The notes: a model not told the origin generated them from the letters alone. A stretch of DNA of 64,000 nucleotides from Nigerium sp. (GCA_016711325.1 JADJTH010000008.1:868001-932000), one strand, 5' to 3'; positions 1 through 8,956 are shown, numbered from the stretch's first letter. A program made the numbers and translations.

Positions 1-1717
1 GGCGGCCGTCGACGATCGCCGGGTAGAGGTTACGGTCGATCGTCAGCCAGGGCGCGACCTTCTCGACGCGCTGCTTCGGCGTCCGGTCGTAGAGGATCTT
101 GGAGTCGGCGTTCACCCGGTCGGACAACAGCAGGTTGACATCGGCGAAGCGCGCCGCGTACAGCAGCCGTCCCATCACGTCGCCCATGGGGACGCCGCCG
201 ACGCCGTCGTACTCGTTGTACCGCTCGCCGCCACCCTCGGCACCGCCGGGGGTATCGAGCTCGATGGGGGCCTGCTGGTCGAGGCGTCCGACGATCGCGA
301 AGTTGGTCGACTTCTCACCGAAATAGATGCGCGACTGCGTCTCCTCGATCTTGCCGACCGGCGGGATGTCGCGGGTGATCCACACCGGCTCGCCGTTGCC
401 CTGCCGCCGGTTGCCGTAGGCGGACGCGAATCCGTGCCCGTGCGTGTACACGGTGTGCAGGTTGTTCCAGTTCCGGTCGGGGATGCCGTCGAGGTTGAGC
501 TCGCGCGCCGCGACCACCACGTCGGTCTCTTGACCGTCGATGTTGTAGCGGTCGATGTCGAGGATCTCGGGGAACGAGTAGTAGCCGCGCACCTGCTGCA
601 ACTGCTCGTACGTCGCGCCGATCGCCTGCGGATCCATCAGCCGGATGCCCGGGAGCGCCGCGGCGTCCTCTTTCAACTGGCCCGGCGAGACGTGTGTCAC
701 GGCCTCGTACTCGGTGATCTCGGCGTCGCCGATGCCGTACGCCTGCTTGGTCGCGGCCAGGTGGGCGGCGATGTAGTCGTGCTCGCGGTCGGGCTCGTTC
801 GGACGCACCTGGAGCGTCTGGATGATCATCGGGTAGATCATCGACAGGATCAGGCTGGACACCAGCATCAGCGCCACGCCGGCGCCGGGCACGGCCGGGC
901 GCTTCCATGCGATGTTGACCAGGAACAGCGCCGCCACGATGAAGGCGATCACCGCCACCACGAGTCGCGCGTTCATCCGCGCGGTGTCGTCGGTGAAGTG
1001 CAGGCCCGTGAAGAGGTTGCCCTGGTCGAGCACCAGCCCATAGCGATCGAGCAGGCTCTGTGCGCCGTAGACGAGAAGGATCGCGGCACCCAGGATCGAC
1101 AGGTGCACGGTGGCCGCGCGCGTCGCGAACCCGCCGGCCTCACGCCCGGTGGCGATGTTGCCCACGACGAAGTGCACCGCGGCCGCCGAGAGGAACGCGA
1201 AGACCAGAGCGCTCATCAGCAACGACGCCGCCAGGCGCCACACCGGCAGCTCCAGCATGAAGAAGGTGACGTCGAGGCCGAACGTCGGCTCGATCTGGCC
1301 GGCGGATTGGCGGTTGAGCCACGCGAGCACGGGCATCGCCTGGGACGCCGCGGACAGCCCGGCCATCACGCCCAGCAGTACCGCGGGCACCAGGAAAGCC
1401 ACTCGCCCGTTCTGCTCGAGGGCGTCGCGATAGCGATCCAACAGGGCGGACGCCCCGCGCCGGCGCTGCGCCGGCCGGGACCGGAAGGCGAGGGTCATGT
1501 TGAGCCACAGCAGGCCGCCGACCACGACAGCCCCGATGACGAACAGGACCACGCTGGCGATCAATTGTGTGGTGAACACGCTGGTGAACCCGGTGGAGTC
1601 GAACCACAGCTTCTCGGTCCACAGGCTTGCGGCCAGCAGGAACACACCCAGGGCGATGCCGAGGATGACGACGGTGATGAGTAGCGGGCTACGGCGAGGC
1701 GGTGCTTGTGGCGGCAC
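1..1717 (-). CDS. UPF0182 family integral membrane protein (3' end off the window)
   Basis: The first 572 codons are present; the C-terminal part lies beyond the left edge (family members are about 950 residues, from memory). The N-terminal third holds repeated hydrophobic segments, beginning with SPLLITVVILGIALGVFLL, as expected for the seven-helix UPF0182 membrane region. The last readable residues, APWLTIDRNLYPAIVDGR, match a conserved UPF0182 motif in the large extracytoplasmic domain. The GTG start at 1717 is chosen because GAAGGAG lies about 9 nt upstream. The M. tuberculosis homologue is Rv3193c, next to the PDZ protease gene as here. Biochemical function is unknown; an envelope role is inferred from topology only. 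Confidence 0.9.
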   Translation of the reverse strand, partial: MPPQAPPRRSPLLITVVILGIALGVFLLAASLWTEKLWFDSTGFTSVFTTQLIASVVLFVIGAVVVGGLLWLNMTLAFRSRPAQRRRGASALLDRYRDALEQNGRVAFLVPAVLLGVMAGLSAASQAMPVLAWLNRQSAGQIEPTFGLDVTFFMLELPVWRLAASLLMSALVFAFLSAAAVHFVVGNIATGREAGGFATRAATVHLSILGAAILLVYGAQSLLDRYGLVLDQGNLFTGLHFTDDTARMNARLVVAVIAFIVAALFLVNIAWKRPAVPGAGVALMLVSSLILSMIYPMIIQTLQVRPNEPDREHDYIAAHLAATKQAYGIGDAEITEYEAVTHVSPGQLKEDAAALPGIRLMDPQAIGATYEQLQQVRGYYSFPEILDIDRYNIDGQETDVVVAARELNLDGIPDRNWNNLHTVYTHGHGFASAYGNRRQGNGEPVWITRDIPPVGKIEETQSRIYFGEKSTNFAIVGRLDQQAPIELDTPGGAEGGGERYNEYDGVGGVPMGDVMGRLLYAARFADVNLLLSDRVNADSKILYDRTPKQRVEKVAPWLTIDRNLYPAIVDGR

Positions 1718-1746
1718 GACGTCGGGCTCCTTCGAGAGTCTTCGAG

Positions 1747-2262
1747 TTAGGGAGTCAGGGTGTGGGTCAGGGCAGCACCCAGGCCGGGCACCAGGTCGCC
1801 GGCGGCGAGCAGGTCGTCGGGGTCGCTCTTCAGCCGCGCGAGGCCGTAGCCGTCGCCCTCACGGGTGACGCCCACGACGACGCGCACGTCACGGCGCTCG
1901 GGGTGGGCGGCCACGAACGACGTAGCGGCGTCGGGGTCGTCGGGAATGTCGTTCTCGACGTGCGGGGGCACGAACAGCCGCTCGACCGCGAGCGCGCAGC
2001 CGTGCACGGTCGCCGGCCAGGTGATGCGAGCGAGGGCGTCGAGAAGGTCGTCGCCCGAGTGGAAGCCCTCCTGCTCGATCGAGCTCAGGGCGCCCTCGGG
2101 CAGGCCGCCGGGACGCTCGAGCTGCCCGGCGAGCGTCGGCTCGGCCGCGATGAGCTCGGCGGTCGGCACCAGGGCGAACAGCCGGGCGGGCTGATCCCAA
2201 CCCCCGTGGCCGACGTGACGCTCGATCTCGATCAGGGCGGCCACCAGCGCGTCGTCGTTCAT
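1747..2262 (-). CDS. PPA1309 family conserved hypothetical protein
   Basis: A 171-residue acidic soluble protein with no signal peptide or membrane segment. Its N-terminus (MNDDALVAALIEIERHVG) and the central stretch ITWPATVHGCALAVERLF are the parts I associate with the actinobacterial PPA1309 family, named after a Cutibacterium acnes locus. The ATG overlaps the stop of the upstream PDZ/Lon gene (ATGA), so the two are translationally coupled. The C-terminal half (DVRVVVGVTREGDGYGLARL) reads as beta-strand rich. No catalytic motif is recognised. The constant pairing with the PDZ protease suggests a shared role, but that is inference. Confidence 0.8.
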   Translation of the reverse strand: MNDDALVAALIEIERHVGHGGWDQPARLFALVPTAELIAAEPTLAGQLERPGGLPEGALSSIEQEGFHSGDDLLDALARITWPATVHGCALAVERLFVPPHVENDIPDDPDAATSFVAAHPERRDVRVVVGVTREGDGYGLARLKSDPDDLLAAGDLVPGLGAALTHTLTP

Positions 2263-3308
2263 GAGCACCCCTGTACCAGTGTCGCGGTCGCCGGGTTGGC
2301 GAGCGCGTCGAGCGAGTTGATCGCGTCCTCGAGCGTCGCGACGCTCACGATGCGCATCGGGGTGGAGACGCGCGCAAGATCCGGACAGTTGCCGGCGGGC
2401 AGGAAGAACACGCTGGCCCCCGCGCCCTGGGCGCCGGCCAGCTTCTGGCGGACGCCACCCACCTCGTGCACGTTGCCGGCGCCGTCGATGGATCCCGTAC
2501 CCGCGACGACGCGGGCACCGACCAGTTCGCCAGGCGTGATCAGCTCGTAGACCGACAGCGCCATCATCAGGCCGGCGCTCGGCCCGGCCAGCCCCTGATC
2601 GACGCCGATGGTGACGCGGGGCGCGTAGCTGTAGCCCATGACCAAGGTGCCGCCCCACACGGGCAGGCCGGCCTGCGTCTTGGACGCCGCAGTCTCGATC
2701 GTGACGGCGAGCGCCTCACGGTCGCGCAGGATCGAGAAGGTCACCGGCTGCCCGACGCTCGCGCCTTCGACGATCCCCCGCACCACTGCCACCGTGGGGG
2801 TCGGCTGGCCGTTGACGGCGAGGACGAAATCGCCGGGCATCAGCTTGTTGGCCGCGGGACCGGCGCTCGCCACCGACTGCACCATCGGGATCTGCTGCAC
2901 ATCGATCCCGGCCGCGCGCAGTGCCGCGGCGGAGGCGTCCGCACGCGACGTGGTGAGTTCTTGCGACTCGCGCGCCTGAATCTCGCTGGCGGTCGAGCGC
3001 CCCGGGTAGACGAACTCGCGCGGAAACACCTCGCGGTCGGCGACGCCGTGGGCGTACAGCAACTCGGGCAGACCCACCGGCGCATCGGGCCGGGTGATGT
3101 TCACCGTCGTGAGCAGGATGCTTCCCGACGTCGGGAAGGTCTGCAGACCCTCGATCTCGATCACCCGCCGCCCTCCGACCGAGCCCAGCAGATCGCGGGT
3201 GTCGCCGGGCGCATAGGTGACGTACGGCAGCGGGGTCATCGCCACCACGGCGGCGGCGAGGACGAACAACAGCGCGGACACGGCGGCCGTCCACGTCTGC
3301 TTGGTCAT
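2259..3308 (-). CDS. Membrane-anchored PDZ domain, Lon-type serine protease (YlbL/Rv3194c family)
   Basis: A 349-residue protein with one N-terminal signal-anchor (residues about 8-26), a PDZ domain around residues 150-205 (KLMPGDFVLAVNGQPT) and a C-terminal Lon-like proteolytic domain. The Ser-Lys dyad is visible: Ser244 in AGPSAGLMMAL and Lys289 in VGGVRQKLAGA. The family length is about 340 residues, so it is complete. The start at 3308 follows homologues; an upstream extension would not begin with a signal-anchor. The active domain should face the outside of the membrane. It is the first gene of a coupled pair with the PPA1309 gene and is divergent from the DUF2342 gene. Natural substrates are unknown. 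Confidence 0.9.
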   Translation of the reverse strand: MTKQTWTAAVSALLFVLAAAVVAMTPLPYVTYAPGDTRDLLGSVGGRRVIEIEGLQTFPTSGSILLTTVNITRPDAPVGLPELLYAHGVADREVFPREFVYPGRSTASEIQARESQELTTSRADASAAALRAAGIDVQQIPMVQSVASAGPAANKLMPGDFVLAVNGQPTPTVAVVRGIVEGASVGQPVTFSILRDREALAVTIETAASKTQAGLPVWGGTLVMGYSYAPRVTIGVDQGLAGPSAGLMMALSVYELITPGELVGARVVAGTGSIDGAGNVHEVGGVRQKLAGAQGAGASVFFLPAGNCPDLARVSTPMRIVSVATLEDAINSLDALANPATATLVQGCS

Positions 3309-3402
3309 GCCGATGATCCTACCCGGCGGCTCCAATGCGCTCCGCGCTCCGATCCGGCCACCGCATGCGACACAATGGAGACGGTCGAGAAGGGAGCCGC
3401 AC

Positions 3403-4773
3403 ATGGCAGAGGATCAGCCGAACCCGATGGAACCGAACCCCATGGAGGAGTTCCTGCGCCAGTTCGGCATTACGCCGGGGCCTGATGGCACGTTCGATAT
3501 GACTCAGCTCATCGGTCCGCTCCAGCAGGCCATGGCGCAGTTCGGCCGCCAGATGGCCACCGCCGGTGGTGGCGGCGAGGGGCTCAACTGGACGTTCATC
3601 AAGGACATCGCCCGCAAGGCGGTCGCCGCGGCCGGCCCCGACCCCTCGCCGTCGGCGTCCGAAGCCGTGGCCATCCGCGACACGGTCGGCCTGGCCGACC
3701 TGTGGCTCGACCAGCACATGGCGTTCGGCCGCATCAGCGCGCCGGCCGCGACCTGGAGTCGCGCCGAATGGGTCGAGCACACCATGGGAACGTGGGAGCA
3801 ACTCGCGGGCAGCGTGTCCACCTCGCTGGCCGGTGCGATCGGCGGCCTGATGCGCCGCAGCGCGGCCGAGGCGCCCGAGGCCGCCGGGATGGCCGCCATG
3901 CTCGAGCCGATGATGCGGATGGCCGCGACGGGCATGCTGTCGGCCCAGGTCGGCCAGGGCGTCGCCCAACTCGCCACCGACGTGCTCAGCGGCTCCGACC
4001 TCGGCTTCCCGCTCACCGACACGTCGGTGACCGCGCTGCTTGCGACCAACGTCGCCCGTTTCGCCGACGGCCTCGACATCCCCATCGCCGACGTGCGGCT
4101 CTACATCGCGCTGCGCGAAGCGGCCCGCCAACGCCTGTTCGCGCACGTGCCCTGGCTCGGCCCGCAGATGCTGGCGCTGATCGAGCACTATGCCCGCGAC
4201 ATCACCATCGACGCCGACGCGTTCGAAGAGGCGATGGAGGCGCAGATGTCGGCCGGGCTCACCCCCGAGCGCCTCGAGGAGTTCGGCCAGCAGATGGCCG
4301 GCAAGCTGTTTCGTCCGGCGCTCACCGACGAGCAGCACGAGGTGCTCGGACGCCTCGAGACGCTCGTGGCGATCGTCGAGGGCTGGGTGGACGACGTCGT
4401 CGCCCAGACCACCGCGACCCTGCTGCCCAACGCGGACGCCCTCCTGGAAACCGTCCGGCGTCGCCGCGCGTCCGCCGGCCCCTCCGAAGTAGCGCTCAAG
4501 ACCCTGTTGAACCTGGAGTTGCGCCCACGACGCGTCCGGGACGCCGCGAACGTGTGGGCCGCGCTGCGCTCCGCCAAGGGCATCGAGGAGCGGGACGCGG
4601 TGTGGTCCCATCCTGACCTCGTGCCGACCGGCGCCGACCTGGACGATCCGCTCGGCTTCGCCGAGCACGGTCACCTCGCACGCAGCGAGGTCGACGATCT
4701 CGACGCGCAGCTGGCCCAGCTCATCGAGCAGGAACGCGGCCGTGAGGGAGGCGCGGCGACGGACCGGGGCTGA
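3403..4773 (+). CDS. DUF2342 (zinc-dependent metalloprotease-like) family protein lacking the HExxH site
   Basis: A 456-residue soluble protein of the DUF2342 family, often annotated 'zinc-dependent metalloprotease' or 'coenzyme F420 biosynthesis associated'. GTCGAGAAGGGAG upstream of the ATG at 3403 provides the ribosome site. Family hallmarks are the region RLFAHVPWLGPQMLALIEHY and the later VAIVEGWVDDVV. Where active-looking relatives carry HExxH directly before the HVPWL block, this protein reads LREAAR (residues 237-242): Glu239 is kept but both His are replaced by Arg. Catalysis is therefore doubtful and the protein may be a degenerate paralogue. It is divergently transcribed from the PDZ protease, as Rv3195 is from Rv3194c. 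An F420 link is not supported by anything nearby. Confidence 0.85.
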   Translation: MAEDQPNPMEPNPMEEFLRQFGITPGPDGTFDMTQLIGPLQQAMAQFGRQMATAGGGGEGLNWTFIKDIARKAVAAAGPDPSPSASEAVAIRDTVGLADLWLDQHMAFGRISAPAATWSRAEWVEHTMGTWEQLAGSVSTSLAGAIGGLMRRSAAEAPEAAGMAAMLEPMMRMAATGMLSAQVGQGVAQLATDVLSGSDLGFPLTDTSVTALLATNVARFADGLDIPIADVRLYIALREAARQRLFAHVPWLGPQMLALIEHYARDITIDADAFEEAMEAQMSAGLTPERLEEFGQQMAGKLFRPALTDEQHEVLGRLETLVAIVEGWVDDVVAQTTATLLPNADALLETVRRRRASAGPSEVALKTLLNLELRPRRVRDAANVWAALRSAKGIEERDAVWSHPDLVPTGADLDDPLGFAEHGHLARSEVDDLDAQLAQLIEQERGREGGAATDRG

Positions 4774-4787
4774 CGGGGCGGCGTCCG

Positions 4788-5330
4788 TCAGCGAGGCGCG
4801 TCGCGACGTGTGAAGTCGACGCCCTCGAGGAAGCCGCGCGCGCGTTCGGCGCGGTCGTAGCCGCCGACGATCTGCCAGAACCGCGCGTTGTGGGCACGCT
4901 CGACGAGATGCGTCAGCTCGTGCACCAGCACGTAGTCGACGACCCAGTTCGGCATCGGCCGTAACCGGTCGCTGAGCCGGATCTCGCCGCTCGTGGTGGT
5001 GCACGACCCCCAGCGCGCCCGCATGTCGGCCACCCAGCGCGCGCCGAAGACCGGTTCGGGACCGTCGGCGTGCGGCGCGACGTACGCGCGATACAACTCC
5101 ACCGCCCGGGACGTCAGCTCGGCGTCATCGCGGGGCGCGCGCCGCCCGGACTCCTTGGCGAGGAATTGTTGAACGAGCCCGGGCACCAGTTCGCGGCGCT
5201 GCCGCTCGGTCATGCCCGCCGGCACCACCACGACGACCTGGCCGTGCTCCCGGAAGGCGGTCATCGTTCGGGTGCGGCGCCGCGAGGAGCGCACCACGTA
5301 GTCGTCGGGACTGGGGTCGTCGGAACTCAT
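4788..5330 (-). CDS. YgjP-like M48-type metallopeptidase
   Basis: A 180-residue protein of the YgjP/WLM-like metallopeptidase group. It has the family motif RWGSC (residues 106-110) and the zinc site HELTH (His137, Glu138, His141) followed by His147 in ERAHNARFWQIV as the likely third ligand. There is no signal peptide, so it is cytosolic. The ATG at 5330 has only a weak upstream purine stretch; longer in-frame openings exist but lack similarity to the family. It is convergent with the DUF2342 gene, 14 bp apart. The substrate is unknown. Confidence 0.85.
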   Translation of the reverse strand: MSSDDPSPDDYVVRSSRRRTRTMTAFREHGQVVVVVPAGMTERQRRELVPGLVQQFLAKESGRRAPRDDAELTSRAVELYRAYVAPHADGPEPVFGARWVADMRARWGSCTTTSGEIRLSDRLRPMPNWVVDYVLVHELTHLVERAHNARFWQIVGGYDRAERARGFLEGVDFTRRDAPR

Positions 5331-5622
5331 GGACGCCCATCGTAGAAGGACCGGCCGACACTCGCGCCGCGCCTGCCTCCGCCGCGGGTGCACGGTTTGA
5401 CCCGCGCGAGTCTCCCCACTAGCGTGTGCTCCACGGCCCCCGGAAGGGACCCGATGCCCGCAGGGGAAGGCAGGCGTCAGGCTCCACCGGGGGCTTCGTG
5501 CATCCCGGACGGACCCGCCCGCCACCCGCGACCCCGAGCCGCCGAAGGCTCTGCCCTATGCTGAGCGGGTACACCCCGTGAGGCTCCGCCCGTTGGGGAC
5601 GAACAACTGCCAGGAGGAACCT

Positions 5623-5784
5623 GTGTCGAACGACACCTACAGCGGCAAGTTCTACTGCGTGAAGTGCAAGGACCACCGCGAGGCCGAGGGCGCGATCTCG
5701 GTCAACGAGAAGGGCACCCGCATCGCCAAGGCCAAGTGCCCCGTGTGCGGCACCAACCTCACCCGCTTCCTGCCCAAGGCCTGA
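5623..5784 (+). CDS. DUF5679 small zinc-ribbon protein
   Basis: A 53-residue protein with two Cys pairs, C12-VK-C15 and C39-PV-C42, forming a zinc ribbon, and a basic C-terminus (NLTRFLPKA). An excellent Shine-Dalgarno AGGAGG sits 5 nt before the GTG at 5623, which fixes the start. TATGCT at 5557-5562 is a plausible -10 box. Small DUF5679 proteins are common in actinobacteria; the molecular role is unknown, with nucleic-acid binding a reasonable guess. A strong hairpin follows immediately, so the gene appears monocistronic. Confidence 0.85.
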   Translation: MSNDTYSGKFYCVKCKDHREAEGAISVNEKGTRIAKAKCPVCGTNLTRFLPKA

Positions 5785-5813
5785 ACCAGACCCGGATGAC
5801 CTGACCCCAGCCG

Positions 5814-5851
5814 GATGAGGGGCGTCGGCCCTTGCCGGCGCGCCCCTCATC
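5814..5851 (+). terminator. Intrinsic-type hairpin after the DUF5679 gene
   Basis: A perfect 11-bp stem (GATGAGGGGCG at 5814-5824 with CGCCCCTCATC at 5841-5851) and a 16-nt loop that can itself fold. No T-run follows, as is usual in high-GC actinobacteria. It lies 30 bp past the stop codon. Confidence 0.7.
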
Positions 5852-5880
5852 GTCACCTCGGGCCGTGCCACGGTGGCGCC

Positions 5881-5922
5881 GGTGGTGTTGTCCGTGTCGG
5901 CGGTGGTGTTGTCCGTGTCGGC
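5881..5922. repeat. Two perfect tandem copies of a 21-bp unit
   Basis: The 21-bp unit beginning GGTGGTGTTGTCCGTGTCGG occurs at 5881-5901 and again at 5902-5922, in the gap between the DUF5679 hairpin and the E1-like gene. It could be a duplicated regulatory element upstream of the gene at 5965, or a simple slippage duplication. Confidence 0.75.
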
Positions 5923-5964
5923 GGCCGGCCCCGCTGGCCGCACGCTCCGCGCCACAGTGGTGGC

Positions 5965-6765
5965 ATGGAGACGCCCGACCGCTACATCATGACCGCGCCG
6001 ATGAGCCTCCTCTGGCGCTCCGGCGGCGCCCTTCAGGTGGGCCTGGACGCCTCGGGTGCGGTCCTGTTGCCCCGTGCACCCGAGGGCGCCGATGTGGCGC
6101 TGCGTGCGCTGCGTTCGAGCCGCACCCTCGCCGAGGTCGCCCGCCTCGCGCCCCTCGTGCCCCGGGCGTGGATCGCCGAAACCGTGGCCACCCTCGTCGC
6201 ACTGGGGCTGGTCGCTCCCGCGTCCGCGGCGCGCCGCGCCACCGTCGCCGTGGTCGGCGAGGGCGTACTCGCCGACACCGTCGCACGTCTGCTGGAGGCG
6301 GAGGGTCGCCAGCTCATCGTGACCGCCGGGCTCACCTCCGAAGCGCAGTCCGCCGACCTGGTCGTCGCCTGCGCGTCGACCGTGGAACCCGATCGCGTCG
6401 ACGTGCGCGAACTGGCCGGGCTCCCCCACCTGATCCTGCGTGCCGAGCCCGAGCGGGCGGTCGTCGGGCCGTTCGTCGCGCCCGGGGCCGGATACGCGTG
6501 CGTCACCTGCACCGATCTCGTCCGCCGCGACCTCGATCGCGACTGGCCCCACCTATTGGCGCAGTTGTGCCGCACGCGGCACACGGCTACTCCGCAGCAG
6601 GTGGCGTGGGCGTCGGCGCTCGCTTCGGCCCAGCTGACGGCCTGGCTGGTCGGGCGGACCCCCGAGGCATCCGGGGCGACGTGGGAGCTGGACGCCCACA
6701 GCGGGCAGGTCGGCGTCCGGCGCTGGCCGCGGCATCCCGACTGCGGGTGCGCGCTGATCGACTGA
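5965..6765 (+). CDS. Stand-alone E1-like / TOMM leader-binding protein (Rv3196-like)
   Basis: A 266-residue protein resembling the leader-binding, E1-like half of thiazole/oxazole peptide cyclodehydratases (ThiF fold). Residues 1-90 look like a winged-helix peptide-binding region, followed by a degenerate Rossmann segment (TVAVVGEGVLADTVARLL). The zinc site is intact: C179-VT-C182 and C260-G-C262 near the C-terminus. The ATG at 5965 is taken as start; MTAPMS at residue 9 is an alternative. No YcaO partner, dehydrogenase or precursor peptide is in the window, so it is an orphan. Its place between the DUF2342 and uvrD2 neighbourhoods matches Rv3196. Catalytic adenylation is doubtful because no clear ATP motif is seen. 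Confidence 0.65.
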   Translation: METPDRYIMTAPMSLLWRSGGALQVGLDASGAVLLPRAPEGADVALRALRSSRTLAEVARLAPLVPRAWIAETVATLVALGLVAPASAARRATVAVVGEGVLADTVARLLEAEGRQLIVTAGLTSEAQSADLVVACASTVEPDRVDVRELAGLPHLILRAEPERAVVGPFVAPGAGYACVTCTDLVRRDLDRDWPHLLAQLCRTRHTATPQQVAWASALASAQLTAWLVGRTPEASGATWELDAHSGQVGVRRWPRHPDCGCALID

Positions 6766-6779
6766 TGCCCCGTCGACGG

Positions 6780-8849
6780 TCAGCGATGCTCGGCGAGGAC
6801 GCCGAGAAGACCCTCGCCGTAACGATCGAGCTTCGTCCGGCCTATGCCCGCGATCTCGGACAGCTCGCCCAGACTGCCCGGCATACGCTCGGCGACGGCC
6901 ATGAGCGTCGCGTCGGTGAGCACTACGAAGGCGGGCAGACTCGCGGCGTCCGCCTCGTCCGCCCGCCAGGCCCGCAGGGCCTCCCAGGTGGCCTCGTCGT
7001 AGGTGGAGGCGCACCCGGTGTGTCGGCCGAGCTTCCGCTCGGCGCCGCTGGTCAGGCCGCGCCCGCACACCCGGCAGCTCGCCGCCATGGCCGAGCCGCG
7101 CCGGAGGCGTCCGCGGTTGCCGGACGCCGCGGAGGGCGCCGCGGAGGACGCCGAGACGACGGAGACCAGCCCGTCGAGGAACCGGCTGGCACTGCGGCGC
7201 TGGCCACCGCCGCTGCGGGTGGCCGACCAGGAGACGTGCAGGTGCTCGCGGGCGCGGGTGAGGCCGACGTAGAAGAGCCGGCGTTCCTCGCTCACCTCCG
7301 CCGGAGTGGTCGCCAGTGCGAACGGAAGACTGCCTTCGTGGGCGCCGGTGATCGCGACGGCGTCCCACTCGAGCCCCTTGGCGGCGTGCAGGCTCGACAG
7401 TGTGACGCCCTGCCCGGCCGGCGCATGCTGGGCGCGAGCACGCGCGTCCAGCACGGCGAGAAGGTCGGCGACGCGGGCCTCCGGGCGGGCGCGGACGAGG
7501 TCGTCGCCGAGCCCGGCGAGGGCCGACCAGGACTCCCAGCGCTCGCGGGCGCCGCCCTGCCCGGCGGGCGGTTCGGTGGTGAACCCGAGGCCGGCGAGCG
7601 CGGTGCGCAGCACGGCGTCCGGCGCCTCGTCCGGCGTCGCCTTGCCTGCCGCGGCCAGCGCTCTCAGCGCGATCCTCACTTCGGCACGCTCGAAGAACCC
7701 CTCGCTGCCGCGGGTGGCGAACGGGATGCCGGCATCGGTGAGCGCCGACTCGAACGCGGGCGACTGCGCGTGGATGCGGTAGAGGACGGCCATCTCGGGC
7801 CAGGGCACGCCCGTGGCGTGAAGCGCCGCGAGCCAGGCAGCCACGGTGCCGGCTTCGGACGCCTCGCTCGCCGCGCCGGCAAAGACCGGCTCGGGACCGC
7901 TGGGACGCTGCGCGCGCAGTCCGACGGACGGCCCGTGGCCCACCATCACCGCGTTGGCCAGAGCGACCACCTGCGGGGTGGAGCGGTAGTCGCGCACCAG
8001 TTCGATGCGGGTGGCGTCCGGGTGCCGGGCGGTGAAACCGGTCAGGAAGGACGCCTGCGCCCCCGCGAACGAGTGGATCGTCTGGGCGGGATCGCCGACC
8101 ACGCACAGCTCGTCGGTGCCGCCGCGCCACAGGTCGAGCAACGCCTGCTGCAGAGGGCTGACGTCTTGATACTCGTCGACCACGAAGTGGCGATAGGCAC
8201 GGCGCACCTGGGCGGCGATGTCGGCGTGCTCGGCGAGCATGCCCGCGGTGCACAGCAGGATGTCGTCGACGTCGATCACGCCGCGGGCGGCCTTGACCGC
8301 CTCGTAGTGGGCCATCACCCGACCGACCTGGTCGGGAGCGACACCGTTGACCTCGCGATGCCGAGCGGGGGCGAGGGCGGCGTACTCCCCCGGGGCCACG
8401 TTGCTGACCTTCGCCCAGCTGATTTCGCCGGCGACGTCGCGCAGCAGCGTGGTGTCGGGGGTGAGGCGATCGCGGCGCAGGGCGTCCGCCACCAGCGCGA
8501 TGCGGCGATCGGCGACCGGCGGCAGGTCGGAGCCGTACGCCTGCGGCCAGAAGTACTGCGCCTGCCGCAGCGCCGCGGAGTGGAAGGTGCGTGCCTGGAC
8601 GCGGGCCACGCCGAGGGCGCGCAGCCGCTCGCGCAGCTCGCCCGCGGCGCGGGTGGTGAACGTCAGGGCCAGCACGGCGGCCGGATCGAACGCCCCGGTC
8701 GCGACGCCGTAGGCGATGCGGTGCGTCATGGCCCTCGTCTTGCCCGTGCCTGCGCCCGCGAGCACCACGACCGGACCCTCGAGCGCCAGGGCGACCTGGC
8801 GCTGCTCGGGATCCAGTCCGTCGAGGATGCGTTGCGGATCGGCGTTCAC
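6780..8849 (-). CDS. uvrD2: ATP-dependent DNA helicase UvrD2
   Basis: A 689-residue superfamily 1 3'-5' helicase. Walker A GAGTGKT (Lys37) and Walker B DEYQD (225-229) are intact. As in mycobacterial UvrD2, the motor is followed by a cysteine cluster and a C-terminal HRDC domain (about residues 617-689, ending with the helix-hairpin GELSEIAGIGRTKLDRYG). The zinc cluster is C592-x2-C595-x14-H610-x2-C613, so the third ligand is His rather than Cys. The GTG at 8849 is used as start. It probably acts in excision repair or resolving replication obstacles. It is divergent from recC, with 115 bp between the starts, and 14 bp convergent with the E1-like gene. Confidence 0.92.
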   Translation of the reverse strand: MNADPQRILDGLDPEQRQVALALEGPVVVLAGAGTGKTRAMTHRIAYGVATGAFDPAAVLALTFTTRAAGELRERLRALGVARVQARTFHSAALRQAQYFWPQAYGSDLPPVADRRIALVADALRRDRLTPDTTLLRDVAGEISWAKVSNVAPGEYAALAPARHREVNGVAPDQVGRVMAHYEAVKAARGVIDVDDILLCTAGMLAEHADIAAQVRRAYRHFVVDEYQDVSPLQQALLDLWRGGTDELCVVGDPAQTIHSFAGAQASFLTGFTARHPDATRIELVRDYRSTPQVVALANAVMVGHGPSVGLRAQRPSGPEPVFAGAASEASEAGTVAAWLAALHATGVPWPEMAVLYRIHAQSPAFESALTDAGIPFATRGSEGFFERAEVRIALRALAAAGKATPDEAPDAVLRTALAGLGFTTEPPAGQGGARERWESWSALAGLGDDLVRARPEARVADLLAVLDARARAQHAPAGQGVTLSSLHAAKGLEWDAVAITGAHEGSLPFALATTPAEVSEERRLFYVGLTRAREHLHVSWSATRSGGGQRRSASRFLDGLVSVVSASSAAPSAASGNRGRLRRGSAMAASCRVCGRGLTSGAERKLGRHTGCASTYDEATWEALRAWRADEADAASLPAFVVLTDATLMAVAERMPGSLGELSEIAGIGRTKLDRYGEGLLGVLAEHR

Positions 8850-8950
8850 GGTGAGTCACTCTAGTGGCGTGTCGCGCCTTGGTCGTTGGGTTCGGCGGTG
8901 TCCAGGTGCGTGCCTCGCACGGCCGACGAGGGACTGTCGGCGGGCCCCAC

Positions 8951-8956
8951 TAGGGT
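8951..8956 (+). promoter_or_regulatory. Candidate -10 box for leaderless recCBD transcript
   Basis: TAGGGT (TANNNT type) ends 8 bp before the recC ATG, and no Shine-Dalgarno is present, the layout of a leaderless actinobacterial gene. It sits inside an imperfect inverted repeat GGGCCCCAC/GTGGGCCCC (8943-8963) that could be an operator. No convincing -35 is seen. Confidence 0.35.

Noticed and set aside
3319..5004. 561-codon minus-strand frame across the DUF2342 gene
   Set aside because: Antisense shadow; the sense protein matches a known family.
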